Origin: Bacillus glycinifermentans | Lineage (GTDB): Bacteria; Bacillota; Bacilli; Bacillales; Bacillaceae | Direction of reading: 5' to 3' | Length of the DNA stretch: 64,000 nucleotides | Assembly: GCF_001042475.2 (NCBI RefSeq) | Contig: NZ_LECW02000026.1 | Span: 54,001 to 118,000 of the forward strand | In this document: positions 9,080 through 17,756 of the stretch, one piece after another | How the letters are laid out: every line of letters begins with the position of its first letter | How positions within the stretch are numbered: position 1 is the first letter of the stretch | Made by a program: the position numbers and the translations under genes | Notes under the pieces: generated by a model | Databases searched by the model: none | Seen by the model: only the letters and a program-made list of their open reading frames with translations | What the model was told of the DNA's origin: nothing

Positions 9080-10279
9080 ATGTATCATTTGTATTCTCAT
9101 AACGACTTAGACGGAGTCGGATGCGGAATCGTCGCAAAGACGGCCTTCGGCGAACAGGTGGAGGTTCGCTACAATTCGGTCACAGGACTGGATATCCAAG
9201 TCGAAAGATTTTTAGATCGGGCGAAAGACAAGCGAAAACAGGGCGGCTTGTTCATCACGGATTTATCCGTCCATCAGGAAAATGAAAACAAGCTGAATGA
9301 ATACGCCGAAGCTGGCGGAAAGGTCAAACTCATCGACCATCATAAAACAGCGCTTCATTTGAACGAACACCCGTGGGGCCTTGTGAAAGTCGAATATGAA
9401 GACGGAAGGCTCGCATCGGCCACTTCTCTTTTTTATGAATATTTAGCAGAGAACGGCCTGATCGAGAAAACGAAAGCGATGGACCAATTTGTCGAGCTCG
9501 TCCGGCTTTATGATACATGGGAATGGGAGGAAGCGGGCGTTCTTGAGGCGAAGCGGCTGAACGACTTGTTTTTCATGGTGTCCATTGACGAATTTGAAGA
9601 AAAAATGATCCGGCGCCTGAAAGAAAATGACGAATTTTCCTTTGACGAATTCGAGGAAAAGATCCTCGATATGGAAGAAGAGAAGATTGAACGGTACATT
9701 CGCAGGAAAAGGCGGGAAATCGTGCAGACCTTCATTCAAGGGCATTGCGTCGGAATCGTCCATGCCGAAAGCTACCATTCAGAGGTCGGCAACGAACTCG
9801 GAAAAGAATTTCCCCATCTTGACTACATCGCCATTTTAAATATGGGCGGCAAAAAGGTGAGCCTCCGGACCATTCATGATGAAACCGACGTCTCTGAAAT
9901 CGCCGGCGCTTTCGGCGGTGGGGGCCATGCTAAAGCAGCCGGCTGCCCGTTGACAGACGAAGCGTTCAGGCTGTTCGTGCAAGAGCCATTTCCGGTGGAA
10001 CCGATCAAAGCAGATGCTTTCAAAAACATATATAACTTGAAAGAATCTGAATCCGGCTCCCTTTATGAAAACAGGGAAGAAGACCAATTTTACCTCTTTT
10101 CGGCTGAAAACGGCTGGAGCATTCAATTAAACGGGGTCACACAGAACGAAACATTCGCTTCGTTTGAAGAGGCGGAGCGGTTTATCAAAAGAAATTATGC
10201 GGCATGGCTGGTTCGGGATGAGACGTTTGTCCGATTTCTGATGCAGCGTGTCAAAGAGCATCTCAATACGACAGGCTAA
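9080..10279 (+). CDS. nrnB: Oligoribonuclease / nanoRNase of the DHH-DHHA1 family (NrnB-like)
   Basis: A 399-residue phosphoesterase, the same length as B. subtilis NrnB (YngD), which degrades 2-5-mer RNAs and pAp-type nucleotides. The DHH domain opens with SHNDLDGVGC and carries LIDHHKT (about residue 86). The DHHA1 substrate-binding motif FGGGGHAKAAGC lies near residue 280. A divergent ~90-residue C-terminal extension follows. ATG 9080 is chosen over GTG 9068 because AGGGTGG then has normal spacing and the length matches. It is monocistronic. Confidence 0.88.
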   Translation: MYHLYSHNDLDGVGCGIVAKTAFGEQVEVRYNSVTGLDIQVERFLDRAKDKRKQGGLFITDLSVHQENENKLNEYAEAGGKVKLIDHHKTALHLNEHPWGLVKVEYEDGRLASATSLFYEYLAENGLIEKTKAMDQFVELVRLYDTWEWEEAGVLEAKRLNDLFFMVSIDEFEEKMIRRLKENDEFSFDEFEEKILDMEEEKIERYIRRKRREIVQTFIQGHCVGIVHAESYHSEVGNELGKEFPHLDYIAILNMGGKKVSLRTIHDETDVSEIAGAFGGGGHAKAAGCPLTDEAFRLFVQEPFPVEPIKADAFKNIYNLKESESGSLYENREEDQFYLFSAENGWSIQLNGVTQNETFASFEEAERFIKRNYAAWLVRDETFVRFLMQRVKEHLNTTG

Positions 10280-10303
10280 GGCACAAAAATGTCTTAGCCT
10301 GTC
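10270..10303. terminator. Hairpin at the nrnB stop codon
   Basis: GACAGGCTAAG pairs with CTTAGCCTGTC. It overlaps the nrnB stop and lacks a clear T run, so termination is uncertain. Confidence 0.5.
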
Positions 10304-10380
10304 ATCGTTATCATGTACAAAACCGCCTTTTTGACATATAATAACAGAAAGTTCTGATTTTTCAAAAAGGGAGGATGCTC

Positions 10381-11562
10381 ATGAACATGAGTTCTGAAAA
10401 CTGCCAAGCAAGGGAATTCAGGGCGGTATGGATCGCCACAGTCACAAACATCGACTGGCCTTCGCGAAAGGGCCTTACCGTGGAACAGCAAAAAGAGGAG
10501 TACTTGAAGCTCTTGAATGATGTGACAGAGATGGGCATGAACGCAGTCGTCGTTCAAATCAAACCGACGGCCGACGCTTTTTATCCTTCTGCATACGGAC
10601 CATGGTCAGAGTATTTAACAGGCATTCAGGGAAAAGACCCCGGATACGACCCGCTCGCCTTTTTGCTTGAAGAAACGCACCGAAAGAACCTCGAATTCCA
10701 TGCATGGTTTAACCCTTATCGGATCACGATGAATCATACCGATTTGAACAGGCTCGCGGCAGATCATCCGGCGAGAAAGCACCCGGAATGGGTCGTCCGT
10801 TACGGCAAACAGTTGTTTTACAATCCCGGCATTCCCGAAGCACAGGACTTTATCGTCGAAGGGATCGAAGAAGTCGTCAAAAACTATGATATTGACGCCG
10901 TTCACATGGACGACTATTTTTATCCGTATAAAATAGCCGGAGAGGAATTCCCTGATTCTGATACGTATGAGAAATACGGCAAAGACCGTTTCGCGGACAT
11001 TGAAGATTGGCGGCGGGACAATGTCAACCAGCTCGTCAAACAGATCAACGACGCCATCAAAAAAGAAAAACCGGCCGTCAAATTCGGCATCAGTCCGTTC
11101 GGCGTCTGGCGGAACAAAGCGGAGGATCCTACAGGCTCAAATACAACCGCCGGAATGACCAACTATGACGACCTTTATGCGGATACGAGAGAATGGATTC
11201 AAAAAGGGTATATCGATTATATCGCTCCGCAAATCTATTGGAGCATCGGCTTTGCCCCCGCGTCCTACGACATTCTGGTTGCCTGGTGGAAGAATGAAGT
11301 GGCCAATCGCCCCGTGCATTTATACATTGGACAAGCGGCCTATAAAATCAACAACAATTCTGATCCGGCCTGGTCAGACCCTGAAGAATACCCGGGACAG
11401 ATCGCCTTAAACCGCGCCTCGAATGTTTTAGGAAGCATCCATTTCAGCCTGAAGGATCTAAACCGCAACCCGCTCGGCATCAAAGACAGGCTGACGGGTG
11501 ATCTGTACCACACTCCCGCGCTGATTCCCGGCATGCCGTGGCTAGAGACTTCCAAAAACTGA
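10381..11562 (+). CDS. Glycoside-hydrolase-like GHL10 (DUF187) protein, YngK-like
   Basis: A 393-residue TIM-barrel protein. It opens with EFRAVWIATVTNIDWPS, the hallmark of the GHL10 family, and contains the HAWFNPYR motif and VHMDDYFYPY (about residue 180), whose aspartates are the usual catalytic candidates. Family members act on cell-wall or extracellular polysaccharides. Unlike B. subtilis YngK (about 510 aa) it has no signal peptide and no C-terminal extension, so it is cytoplasmic or non-classically exported. AAGGGAGG at 10367-10374 gives 6 bases to ATG 10381. TATAAT at 10337-10342 may be the -10 box. Confidence 0.82.
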   Translation: MNMSSENCQAREFRAVWIATVTNIDWPSRKGLTVEQQKEEYLKLLNDVTEMGMNAVVVQIKPTADAFYPSAYGPWSEYLTGIQGKDPGYDPLAFLLEETHRKNLEFHAWFNPYRITMNHTDLNRLAADHPARKHPEWVVRYGKQLFYNPGIPEAQDFIVEGIEEVVKNYDIDAVHMDDYFYPYKIAGEEFPDSDTYEKYGKDRFADIEDWRRDNVNQLVKQINDAIKKEKPAVKFGISPFGVWRNKAEDPTGSNTTAGMTNYDDLYADTREWIQKGYIDYIAPQIYWSIGFAPASYDILVAWWKNEVANRPVHLYIGQAAYKINNNSDPAWSDPEEYPGQIALNRASNVLGSIHFSLKDLNRNPLGIKDRLTGDLYHTPALIPGMPWLETSKN

Positions 11563-11695
11563 ACGGAAACGGAGAGGAATCAAGACCCCGTCCGGCGAAT
11601 TAGAGATAAGGAACAAAAAAGCCGGAGCTGATAGAAATATGGATCACATCACTTCTGAAATCAGGGATCACAGCATCGATATAGGGGGGTGAAGA

Positions 11696-12669
11696 TGAAT
11701 ATCATTTTGACTCCTTACAACCGATTTTGAAAAACAAAAGATTTGTATTTCTCAGTGAAAGCGGACATTGCGTCAAAGAATACATCATGGCTAAAATCAG
11801 CCTCATCCGCTTCCTTCATCGGGAGTTGGGATTCGATCGGGAAGGTCTGGCACAACCGGTTTGTCCTCGAATTGTTCCGCGAGCTGAAGGAATCAGAAGG
11901 GCTTCACTTAACAGGTATTGACGTCCAACAGAGCAGGAGAAAGCACTTTTCCTCCTTTTTGGAGAGGTATTTGACAGGACGGATCAGGCAGCAGTACATC
12001 GACTCTGACCGCCTTGCAAATGAACTGCTTGACAAGAATGGGATATTCAAATGGCGCTTTCGAAAAACGGTCGAAGAAACCGCCAAAATGGGAAAAGAAT
12101 TAATCGAAGGACTTGAAAAACAAACGTTTCCTTCGGTAATGCTGCATAAGGTCGTGATGCAGACGATTGAGAACAGGCTGAATTACGTCAAGGCCAACTT
12201 TCAAAAAAAGCTTCTCCAAATTGTTTGAATACCGGGACGAATTAATGGCAAAAAACCTGGAATTTTTATCGACGCACATCTATCCCGGCGACAAGTTCGT
12301 CATTTGGGCGCACAACCTTCATATCAAAAAACAGAGCAGTGCCAACCGTTTGTCCCGGTACCGCTCATTTGCCGAGAATCTCCCGCCATTGATGAAAGAA
12401 AAGAGTTTTGTGATCGGGTTGTATGCAAAAGAAGGAAGGATGGGAGACTACAGCGGCCGCGATTATCCGATAAAAAAAATGAGTCACAAGCATATGGAAT
12501 GGCTGCTCAGCCATTCGCCTTATCAAAATTCGTTTGTGCGCTGCAGCCATGAATGGGGACAGAAAAAGGAGACGGCCTGCGCACATCGTTTGTCCCGGCA
12601 CGGCAATATGACGGGATTTTATTCTTCAAAAACGTGCATCCGGTAACAAAGAACGAACAAGTGAAATAA
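11696..12669 (+). pseudogene. Erythromycin-esterase-family protein (YbfO-like), decayed
   Basis: Three frames together spell an erythromycin esterase family member. First comes RFVFLSESGHCVKEYIMAK…HRELGFD (about 11732-11835). An abrupt jump follows to SIGKVWHNRFVLELFRELKE…TGIDVQQ (from 11835). After an A7 run near 12206 the frame changes to YRDELMAKNLEFL…KFVIWAHNLHIK, then a third frame gives FVPARQYDGILFFKNVHPV with a stop at 12669. The ~60-residue block that normally follows the GFD segment is missing, so there is an internal deletion as well as at least two indels. ATG 11696 follows a GGGGGGTGAAG site but hits a stop after 11 codons. The gene cannot encode an active enzyme. Confidence 0.85.
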
Positions 12670-12671
12670 GC

Positions 12672-12703
12672 ATTCCCGAATTCTAAAATCCGGGATTTTT
12701 TTG
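12672..12703 (+). terminator. Terminator after the esterase remnant
   Basis: CCCG…CGGG stem with one internal mismatch, then TTTTTTT. Confidence 0.65.
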
Positions 12704-12768
12704 TATTAAAAATCGCGTTTGCAGTAAACCTTAATAGATAAAGACAAAAAAAGAAAGGTTTACATGAC

Positions 12769-13632
12769 ATGGATATTTTCTTAGCCATTTTACCCGCCAT
12801 CTTTTGGGGCAGCATCGTATTGTTTAACGTCAAATTAGGCGGAGGACCATACAGCCAAGTGCTCGGAACGACAATCGGTGCATTGATTTTTTCGATCGGT
12901 GTCTATTTTTTCGTCCAACCTGACTTATCGCCGCGCATTTTTGCAGTCGGTATCATTTCAGGCGTATTTTGGGCGCTTGGCCAGGTGAACCAGCTGAAAA
13001 GCATTAAGCTGATCGGCGTTTCAAAAACGATGCCGATCTCAACCGGACTTCAACTCGTATCCACCTCCTTATTCGGCGTCCTCGTGTTTCGCGAATGGGC
13101 GACGACTGTCTCGATCGTTCTCGGCGTGCTGGCGCTGATTTTCATCATCGTCGGCGTCGTGTTGACGTCATTGGAAGACCGCCGGGGCAAGGACAACCAT
13201 GAGGAAAAAAACGGAGACATGAAAAAAGGGATCGTGATCCTGCTCATTTCGACGTTAGGTTACCTTGTGTATGTGGTTGTGGCGCGGTTCTTTCATGTCA
13301 GCGGCTGGGCCGCTCTTTTTCCTCAAGCCATCGGGATGGTGGCAGGAGGATTGCTTTTCACATTCAGGCACCATCCCTTTAATTTCTACGTAATCAAAAA
13401 CATTATTCCCGGTTTAGTCTGGGCGGCGGGAAATTTGTTTTTATTCATTTCTCAGCCGCGGGTCGGCGTGGCGACAAGCTTTTCATTATCGCAAATGGGG
13501 ATCATCATTTCCACGCTCGGCGGAATTATCATCCTCGGCGAAAAAAAGACAAAGCGCCAGATGGTCGGGATCGTCATCGGGATCATCCTGATCGTCATTG
13601 CCGGCGTAATGTTAGGAATCGCAAAGGCATAA
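12769..13632 (+). CDS. glcU: Glucose uptake permease GlcU (GRP/DMT family)
   Basis: A 287-residue integral membrane protein with about ten hydrophobic helices, the same length as B. subtilis GlcU. It begins MDIFLAILPAIFWGSIVLFNVKLGGGPYS and has the family loop EDRRGK at about residue 140 between two five-helix halves. GlcU takes up glucose (related RbsU takes up ribose) by a sugar:proton mechanism. In B. subtilis it is forespore-expressed and precedes gdh; here no gdh follows. The start is ATG 12769, with GAAAGG about 9 bases upstream. Confidence 0.85.
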   Translation: MDIFLAILPAIFWGSIVLFNVKLGGGPYSQVLGTTIGALIFSIGVYFFVQPDLSPRIFAVGIISGVFWALGQVNQLKSIKLIGVSKTMPISTGLQLVSTSLFGVLVFREWATTVSIVLGVLALIFIIVGVVLTSLEDRRGKDNHEEKNGDMKKGIVILLISTLGYLVYVVVARFFHVSGWAALFPQAIGMVAGGLLFTFRHHPFNFYVIKNIIPGLVWAAGNLFLFISQPRVGVATSFSLSQMGIIISTLGGIIILGEKKTKRQMVGIVIGIILIVIAGVMLGIAKA

Positions 13633-13660
13633 AAAGGACGGCGACCGGCCGTCCTTTTTT
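13631..13660. terminator. Shared bidirectional terminator between glcU and the EEP gene
   Basis: AAGGACGGC/GGCCGTCCTT hairpin flanked by A and T runs; serves two convergent genes. Confidence 0.85.
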
Positions 13661-14384
13661 ATATCGTAACTACAGCCGTAAGCGGCAGATGATCAGAGGC
13701 TTTAGGGCTTTTTGTGACAACTTCGGCAGCGGTCACATGAAGAGACGGACTTGCAAAAATGTAATCGAGCCGTTTTTTCGGACGGCGCGACGGGTAAGTG
13801 AAACCCGCGCCGTCCCCGGCAGCTTCCCACGCATCGCGAAGCACTCCCGTGACTCTTTTCCAGCCTCTTGAACGGGGCTTCATATTCCAGTCCCCCAATA
13901 CAATCGCCGGCTTGTCAAGCTTCTGAAGCCTGCCTGCGATATAGCTGGTCTGCTTTCGATGGAGAGAGGGGTGCAAGCTCAAATGCGTCACAAACGCATA
14001 AAGGAGCCGCCCGTCGATGTCGATGGCTGTTTCGAGCAATGATCTTCCTTCAATCAGCCCCGGGACAAAATTGAACAAATGGTGCTGTTCTTCCACAATC
14101 GGAAATCGCGACAAAAGGGCATTTCCATATTGCCTTTTTGACTGGGAACCTTTTGAACGTAATGAAACGGACGGACTGTAGGCATGCTCCATCTCCAGCT
14201 CTTTTGCGAGCCGGCTGATTTGATCTTCATACCGGCTTCTTTTCGAAAAGTGCCGATCGACTTCATTAAGGCCGATAATATCAGCGCCGCTCTCAGCGAT
14301 CAACTCGGCAATCCTTTGCAAATCAAGGCGCTGATCGGTTCCCTTGCCATGGTGAATATTAAACGTCATGATGCTGATATCCAT
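13659..14384 (-). CDS. Endonuclease/exonuclease/phosphatase (EEP) family hydrolase
   Basis: A 241-residue metal-dependent hydrolase. It shows the EEP motifs in order: MTFNIHHG at the N-terminus, GLNEVDRHF with the metal-binding Glu, FVTHLSLHP with the catalytic His, LGDWNMKP with the Asp-Asn pair, and the C-terminal SDHLPL. Substrates in this superfamily range from DNA to phospholipids; the size and lack of extra domains do not decide between them. No signal peptide is present. It is convergent with glcU and ends inside their shared terminator. Confidence 0.85.
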   Translation of the reverse strand: MDISIMTFNIHHGKGTDQRLDLQRIAELIAESGADIIGLNEVDRHFSKRSRYEDQISRLAKELEMEHAYSPSVSLRSKGSQSKRQYGNALLSRFPIVEEQHHLFNFVPGLIEGRSLLETAIDIDGRLLYAFVTHLSLHPSLHRKQTSYIAGRLQKLDKPAIVLGDWNMKPRSRGWKRVTGVLRDAWEAAGDGAGFTYPSRRPKKRLDYIFASPSLHVTAAEVVTKSPKASDHLPLTAVVTI

Positions 14385-14487
14385 TCATATCCCGCCTGTT
14401 CGATAGATTACAAATATTTTGCCTCCGAACCCGATAAATTATTTTCGGCCAGTTCGAAAGCATCGTATAATCTTAGGCGGAGGGATT

Positions 14488-14771
14488 ATGTTGTACAAAA
14501 TCATGATGACGATTTTTACCACACTTTTGATGACGGGGTGCTGTATTTTTGGTTGTTCGACTGGAAGGATCTGTATAAGTAGCTGGGGCTTCTCTGCTGG
14601 AACGGGTCAATCTTAGCGGGGGCGGTCATCTGCAGCGTGTACTTCACATTGATGAAAAAAGAATCATTTTCCTCTATCATCAAAAAGCTCGTTCTTTCCT
14701 CAACGGTCATGGTAATCGTTTTACACTTGGCATCATTCATTATCGACTATGCGGCAAGGGCCATGCCGTAA
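14488..14771 (+). pseudogene. Small membrane protein gene, frameshifted
   Basis: ATG 14488 (GGCGGAGG upstream, TATAAT at 14466-14471) begins MLYKIMMTIFTTLL and stops at about 14583. A different frame from about 14585 continues as a hydrophobic protein (AGAVICSVYFTLMKKE, then VLSSTVMVIVLHLASFIIDYAARAMP) to a stop at 14771. Together they look like one ~90-residue protein with two or three membrane helices, broken by a frameshift around 14560-14590. I do not recognise the family. Confidence 0.5.
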
Positions 14772-14810
14772 CGTGCACTTACTTCTTGCCGTGATGGAGA
14801 TGTGGTGAGA

Positions 14811-14839
14811 AAAAGCCGATCTTTGGGATCGGCTTTTTT
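14811..14839. terminator. Terminator between the small membrane gene and tetR
   Basis: AAGCCGATC/GATCGGCTT hairpin with A and T runs on either side; usable in both directions. Confidence 0.85.
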
Positions 14840-14858
14840 ATTGCCGGAATCCTGTGTT

Positions 14859-15482
14859 TTACTTTACAAAGGGGATTTTTATTTTATTCTCCAATCCGGC
14901 GACTTTAATCGGCCCGAGCATGGTTAAGCGGGTCAATTGTTCAGCCATATAAACAGGGCTGAATTTCATGCCGCTTTTGAGCCATGTAGAAATAACGCCG
15001 ATATGCGCTGACGTGATGTAGCTGATGAGAATGTCTTTTGGAACCGTCAGCCGTTCTTCGGATTCGGCAATGGATGATAGGAGTTCTCCGTAAATCCGCT
15101 TTTGCACGATCTTCAAGAGGCTGCTTCTAAACTGGGGAAGCCCCCGGTCGCTTAACATCACTTCAAAATAATCGGCATGTTCCTGAATAAACTCAAACAG
15201 ACTTAAAAAAGAGGGAGGCGGATACATCGTGTCCGATTCTGAAAGATCCGGTTTTACCCGCTCGATCAGCTCATTCAGCATGTCTTCCATGCTTTGCGAA
15301 ATAAAATGCTGTTTATTTTTGTAATGCAAGTAAAATGTTGCGCGCGTCAAGTCGGCTCTGTCTGCAATTTCTTGTACGGTAATGGAGTTGACATCCTTTT
15401 CTTTTAAAAGCTCAATGAAAGCATCTCTCAAAAATCTGGACGTTCTTTTGATTCGCCGGTCAACATGTTGATGATTAGACAT
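14859..15482 (-). CDS. TetR/AcrR family transcriptional regulator
   Basis: A 207-residue one-domain regulator. The N-terminal TetR helix-turn-helix spans about residues 10-55 (FLRDAFIELLKEKDVNSITVQEIADRADLTRATFYLHYKNK reads as the canonical pattern). The C-terminal ligand domain is of the TetR_C_8 type common in Firmicutes. Of two in-frame ATGs, the second (15482) has correct spacing from AAGGAGG. It is divergent from the decarboxylase gene at 15688, whose promoter region carries an inverted repeat; it probably represses that gene. The inducer is unknown; an aromatic acid is a reasonable guess given the neighbour. Confidence 0.9.
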   Translation of the reverse strand: MSNHQHVDRRIKRTSRFLRDAFIELLKEKDVNSITVQEIADRADLTRATFYLHYKNKQHFISQSMEDMLNELIERVKPDLSESDTMYPPPSFLSLFEFIQEHADYFEVMLSDRGLPQFRSSLLKIVQKRIYGELLSSIAESEERLTVPKDILISYITSAHIGVISTWLKSGMKFSPVYMAEQLTRLTMLGPIKVAGLENKIKIPFVK

Positions 15483-15548
15483 GTTCATCCTCCTTGTAAA
15501 ACATTTCTCCGTTTTTTAACAAATCAAGAGCATATGTAAACTATTAGA

Positions 15549-15597
15549 CATCTGGAAGTCGACTGTTGATTGACCAAATCGTTCCAGGTGATACAAT
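15549..15597 (+). promoter_or_regulatory. Decarboxylase promoter with overlapping inverted repeat (candidate TetR operator)
   Basis: TTGACC (15570-15575), a 16-bp spacer and TACAAT (15592-15597) form a good SigA promoter. CATCTGGAA (15549-15557) and TTCCAGGTG (15582-15590) are near-perfect inverted copies; the second lies inside the spacer. This suits an operator for the divergent TetR protein, but the arms are 24 bp apart, so it could also be two half-sites. Confidence 0.55.
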
Positions 15598-15687
15598 TTA
15601 ATATAGCAGCTGCGTATACGATTATTGCGAAAATGATGACGGTCCGTCAATCTCCTAGTTGTTTTTAATGTGAAAGGGGTTTTCATA

Positions 15688-16665
15688 ATGAAAGGCAAAA
15701 TTGTTTTAGAAGAACATTGGGAGTCGCCGGATTTTCCAGCCATGGGAAGCCATGATTTTACAGATCCGGACTATTTTGCAAAAGTCCAGGAGAGACTGCA
15801 GGAATATGAAAAACGAATCGAAGATATGGACAAAAACGGCATCCGGACATCCATTTTATCTTTAACCCAGCCTGGGATTGAAGGCATATGTGATAAGAAG
15901 CAGGCAATCGAGCTGGCGCGGCGGATGAATGATCATGTTTCGCAGTATTTTCTCGCGAAGCATCCGGATCGTTTTAAAGCTTTCGCAGCGCTTCCCATGC
16001 AGGATCCGGAGGCAGCGGCAAAAGAGCTGAAACGGGCGGTGGAAGAGCTCGGGTTCGTCGGCGCACTGATCAACGGCTACAGCAACATCGGCGATGAGAA
16101 CACAGCCCAATATCTTGATGAACCCCGCGTTTGGCCGTTTTGGGAAGAGGTTGAAAAGCTCGGCGTGCCGGTCTATCTCCACCCCCGTATACCGCTTCCT
16201 AATCAGCAAAGGATGTATCAAGGTTATGAAGGGCTGCTCGGCTCAGCATGGGGATTTGGGATCGAAACGGCGACGCATGCATTAAGGCTGATGCTAAGCG
16301 GATTGTTTGATCAATATCCTGACCTTACCATCATTCTCGGCCATCTGGGCGAAGGACTGCCGTTCACCTTGCCGCGGGTGGAGCACCGCCTCCGCCATCA
16401 ACGGCCGGAGACGCATGGCAAGCATAAACAGCCTGTTACCGAGTACCTTCGCCGCAATTTTTATTTGACCACAAGCGGAGTGTTCCGCACACAGGCTTTA
16501 ATTGATACAATGCTGGAAGTCGGTTCGGACAGAATCTTATTTTCGGTCGACTATCCGTACGAGTCCATGGAGGAGATTTCATCCTGGTTTGATCAATGTC
16601 CGATCAGCGAAACCGACCGGCAAAAGATCGGCTATAAGAATGCGGCACGGTTATTCAATTTTTAA
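15688..16665 (+). CDS. Amidohydrolase-2 family decarboxylase (gamma-resorcylate / dihydroxybenzoate type)
   Basis: A 325-residue TIM-barrel amidohydrolase. It starts MKGKIVLEEHW, where the EEH glutamate is a metal ligand in resorcylate decarboxylases. VYLHPRIPLP gives the histidine near residue 165, IILGHLGEGLPF the one near 218, and LFSVDYPYES the catalytic aspartate near 290. These enzymes decarboxylate (or, reversibly, carboxylate) hydroxybenzoates without an organic cofactor. ATG 15688 has GAAAGGGG 8 bases upstream. It is divergent from a TetR gene and followed by a terminator. Substrate is inferred only from family. Confidence 0.85.
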   Translation: MKGKIVLEEHWESPDFPAMGSHDFTDPDYFAKVQERLQEYEKRIEDMDKNGIRTSILSLTQPGIEGICDKKQAIELARRMNDHVSQYFLAKHPDRFKAFAALPMQDPEAAAKELKRAVEELGFVGALINGYSNIGDENTAQYLDEPRVWPFWEEVEKLGVPVYLHPRIPLPNQQRMYQGYEGLLGSAWGFGIETATHALRLMLSGLFDQYPDLTIILGHLGEGLPFTLPRVEHRLRHQRPETHGKHKQPVTEYLRRNFYLTTSGVFRTQALIDTMLEVGSDRILFSVDYPYESMEEISSWFDQCPISETDRQKIGYKNAARLFNF

Positions 16666-16677
16666 TTGGCTGAATGA

Positions 16678-16707
16678 AGGCCTCCGTATTAAGCGGAGGT
16701 CTTTTTT
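16678..16707 (+). terminator. Terminator after the decarboxylase gene
   Basis: CCTCCG…CGGAGG hairpin then TCTTTTTT. Confidence 0.85.
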
Positions 16708-16836
16708 ACAGTTGAAGAAAAAGAACGAATGTTCTACAATCTGCACAAGCATCCTTTTTTCAGAATCGAATGTGAAGGATATGATGTGTGATGTGTCAAA
16801 TATTCAAAGCAGTCTACACGTTGGGGAGGTTATCTT

Positions 16837-17256
16837 TTGAAACCGCGAATCACAGTCATTACACTGGGAGTAGATGATGTAGAAAAGGCGCTTCATTTCT
16901 ATCGGGATGGATTGGGGCTTCCGTCAGACGGCATTGTCGGCAAAGAGTTTGAACACGGTGCCGTTGCTTTTTTCGACTTACAGCCGGGCCTTAGGCTCGC
17001 CGTTTGGAACCGGAAGGATATCGCCTATGATACGAAGCTGAACAAGACAATGCCAAGCCCTACCGAATTCACGATCGGACATAATGCAGGAAGCAAAGCA
17101 GAAGTCGACGAAGTCATGCAACAGGCAAAGACAGCAGGCGCCGTCATAACAGTCCCGCCGCATGATACGTTTTGGGGCGGCTATTCAGGGTATTTCCAGG
17201 ACCCGGACGGCCATTTGTGGGAAGTCGTCTGGAATCCGCAGTGGGAAATGGAATAG
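16837..17256 (+). CDS. VOC (glyoxalase/bleomycin-resistance fold) family protein
   Basis: A 139-residue protein with paired beta-alpha-beta-beta-beta modules. It begins ITVITLGVDDVEKALHFYRDGLGL and ends FQDPDGHLWEVVW, the standard VOC opening and metal-binding ends. The conserved Glu (HLWEVVW) is kept; the N-terminal metal His is not obvious, so catalysis is uncertain. The start is TTG 16837, with GGGGAGG 7 bases upstream and no better ATG. It has its own terminator. Function could be dioxygenase, isomerase or resistance; none is supported over the others. Confidence 0.85.
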   Translation: MKPRITVITLGVDDVEKALHFYRDGLGLPSDGIVGKEFEHGAVAFFDLQPGLRLAVWNRKDIAYDTKLNKTMPSPTEFTIGHNAGSKAEVDEVMQQAKTAGAVITVPPHDTFWGGYSGYFQDPDGHLWEVVWNPQWEME

Positions 17257-17264
17257 CAAAGCAC

Positions 17265-17296
17265 AAACCCATCGATGAGCGGTGGGTTTTTGTTTT
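17265..17296 (+). terminator. Terminator after the VOC gene
   Basis: AACCCA…TGGGTT stem followed by a T-rich tail. Confidence 0.75.
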
Positions 17297-17312
17297 GCCG
17301 GAAAATCAACAA

Positions 17313-17352
17313 TTGACAGATCTGTTATATCTGTTTATATTGTATATATACA
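17313..17352 (+). promoter_or_regulatory. Promoter and palindromic operator of the YtrA-like operon
   Basis: TTGACA (17313-17318), 17 bp, TATATT (17336-17341) form a strong SigA promoter. A perfect 12-bp palindrome TGTATATATACA (17341-17352) sits at the start site, as expected for an autorepressing GntR/YtrA protein. Confidence 0.7.
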
Positions 17353-17379
17353 GTTATAACGAATTGAGGGATGTTATGC

Positions 17380-17754
17380 TTGAATATTTTGATTTCAAAT
17401 TCATCTGATGAGCCGATCTATTTGCAGATCGTAAACCAATTAAAGGAACATATCGTCAAGGGGGAGCTTGCGGAATCAGAGCCGCTCCCATCGATCAGAA
17501 ACCTGGCCAAAGAGCTGAAAATCAGCGTGATTACGACAAAGCGGGCCTATGACGAGCTGGAGAAAGAAGGATTCATCGTCACCGTGGCCGGAAAAGGGTC
17601 GTATGTCGCAGCCATCAACACGGAGATGCTGCGGGAGACGAAAGTGAAAATGATCGAAGAAAAAATGACCGAAGCAATCAATGAGGCCAAGCTTGTCGGC
17701 TTGTCTTTGAAAGAACTGCAAGACATGCTCAAGCTGATATATGAGGGGTGGTAA
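17380..17754 (+). CDS. GntR-family (YtrA subfamily) transcriptional regulator
   Basis: A 124-residue regulator: winged HTH over residues 10-75 (EPIYLQIVNQLKEHI, then PSIRNLAKELKISVITTKRAYDELE) and a short ~45-residue helical dimerisation tail, the YtrA arrangement rather than the FadR or HutC type. TTG 17380 is favoured because GAGGG then lies 9 bases away; ATG 17371 is too close. Its stop overlaps the upstream region of the ABC ATPase gene, so the three genes are one operon. YtrA-type repressors usually control their own ABC exporter in response to cell-envelope antibiotics. Confidence 0.88.
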   Translation: MNILISNSSDEPIYLQIVNQLKEHIVKGELAESEPLPSIRNLAKELKISVITTKRAYDELEKEGFIVTVAGKGSYVAAINTEMLRETKVKMIEEKMTEAINEAKLVGLSLKELQDMLKLIYEGW

Positions 17755-17756
17755 AA

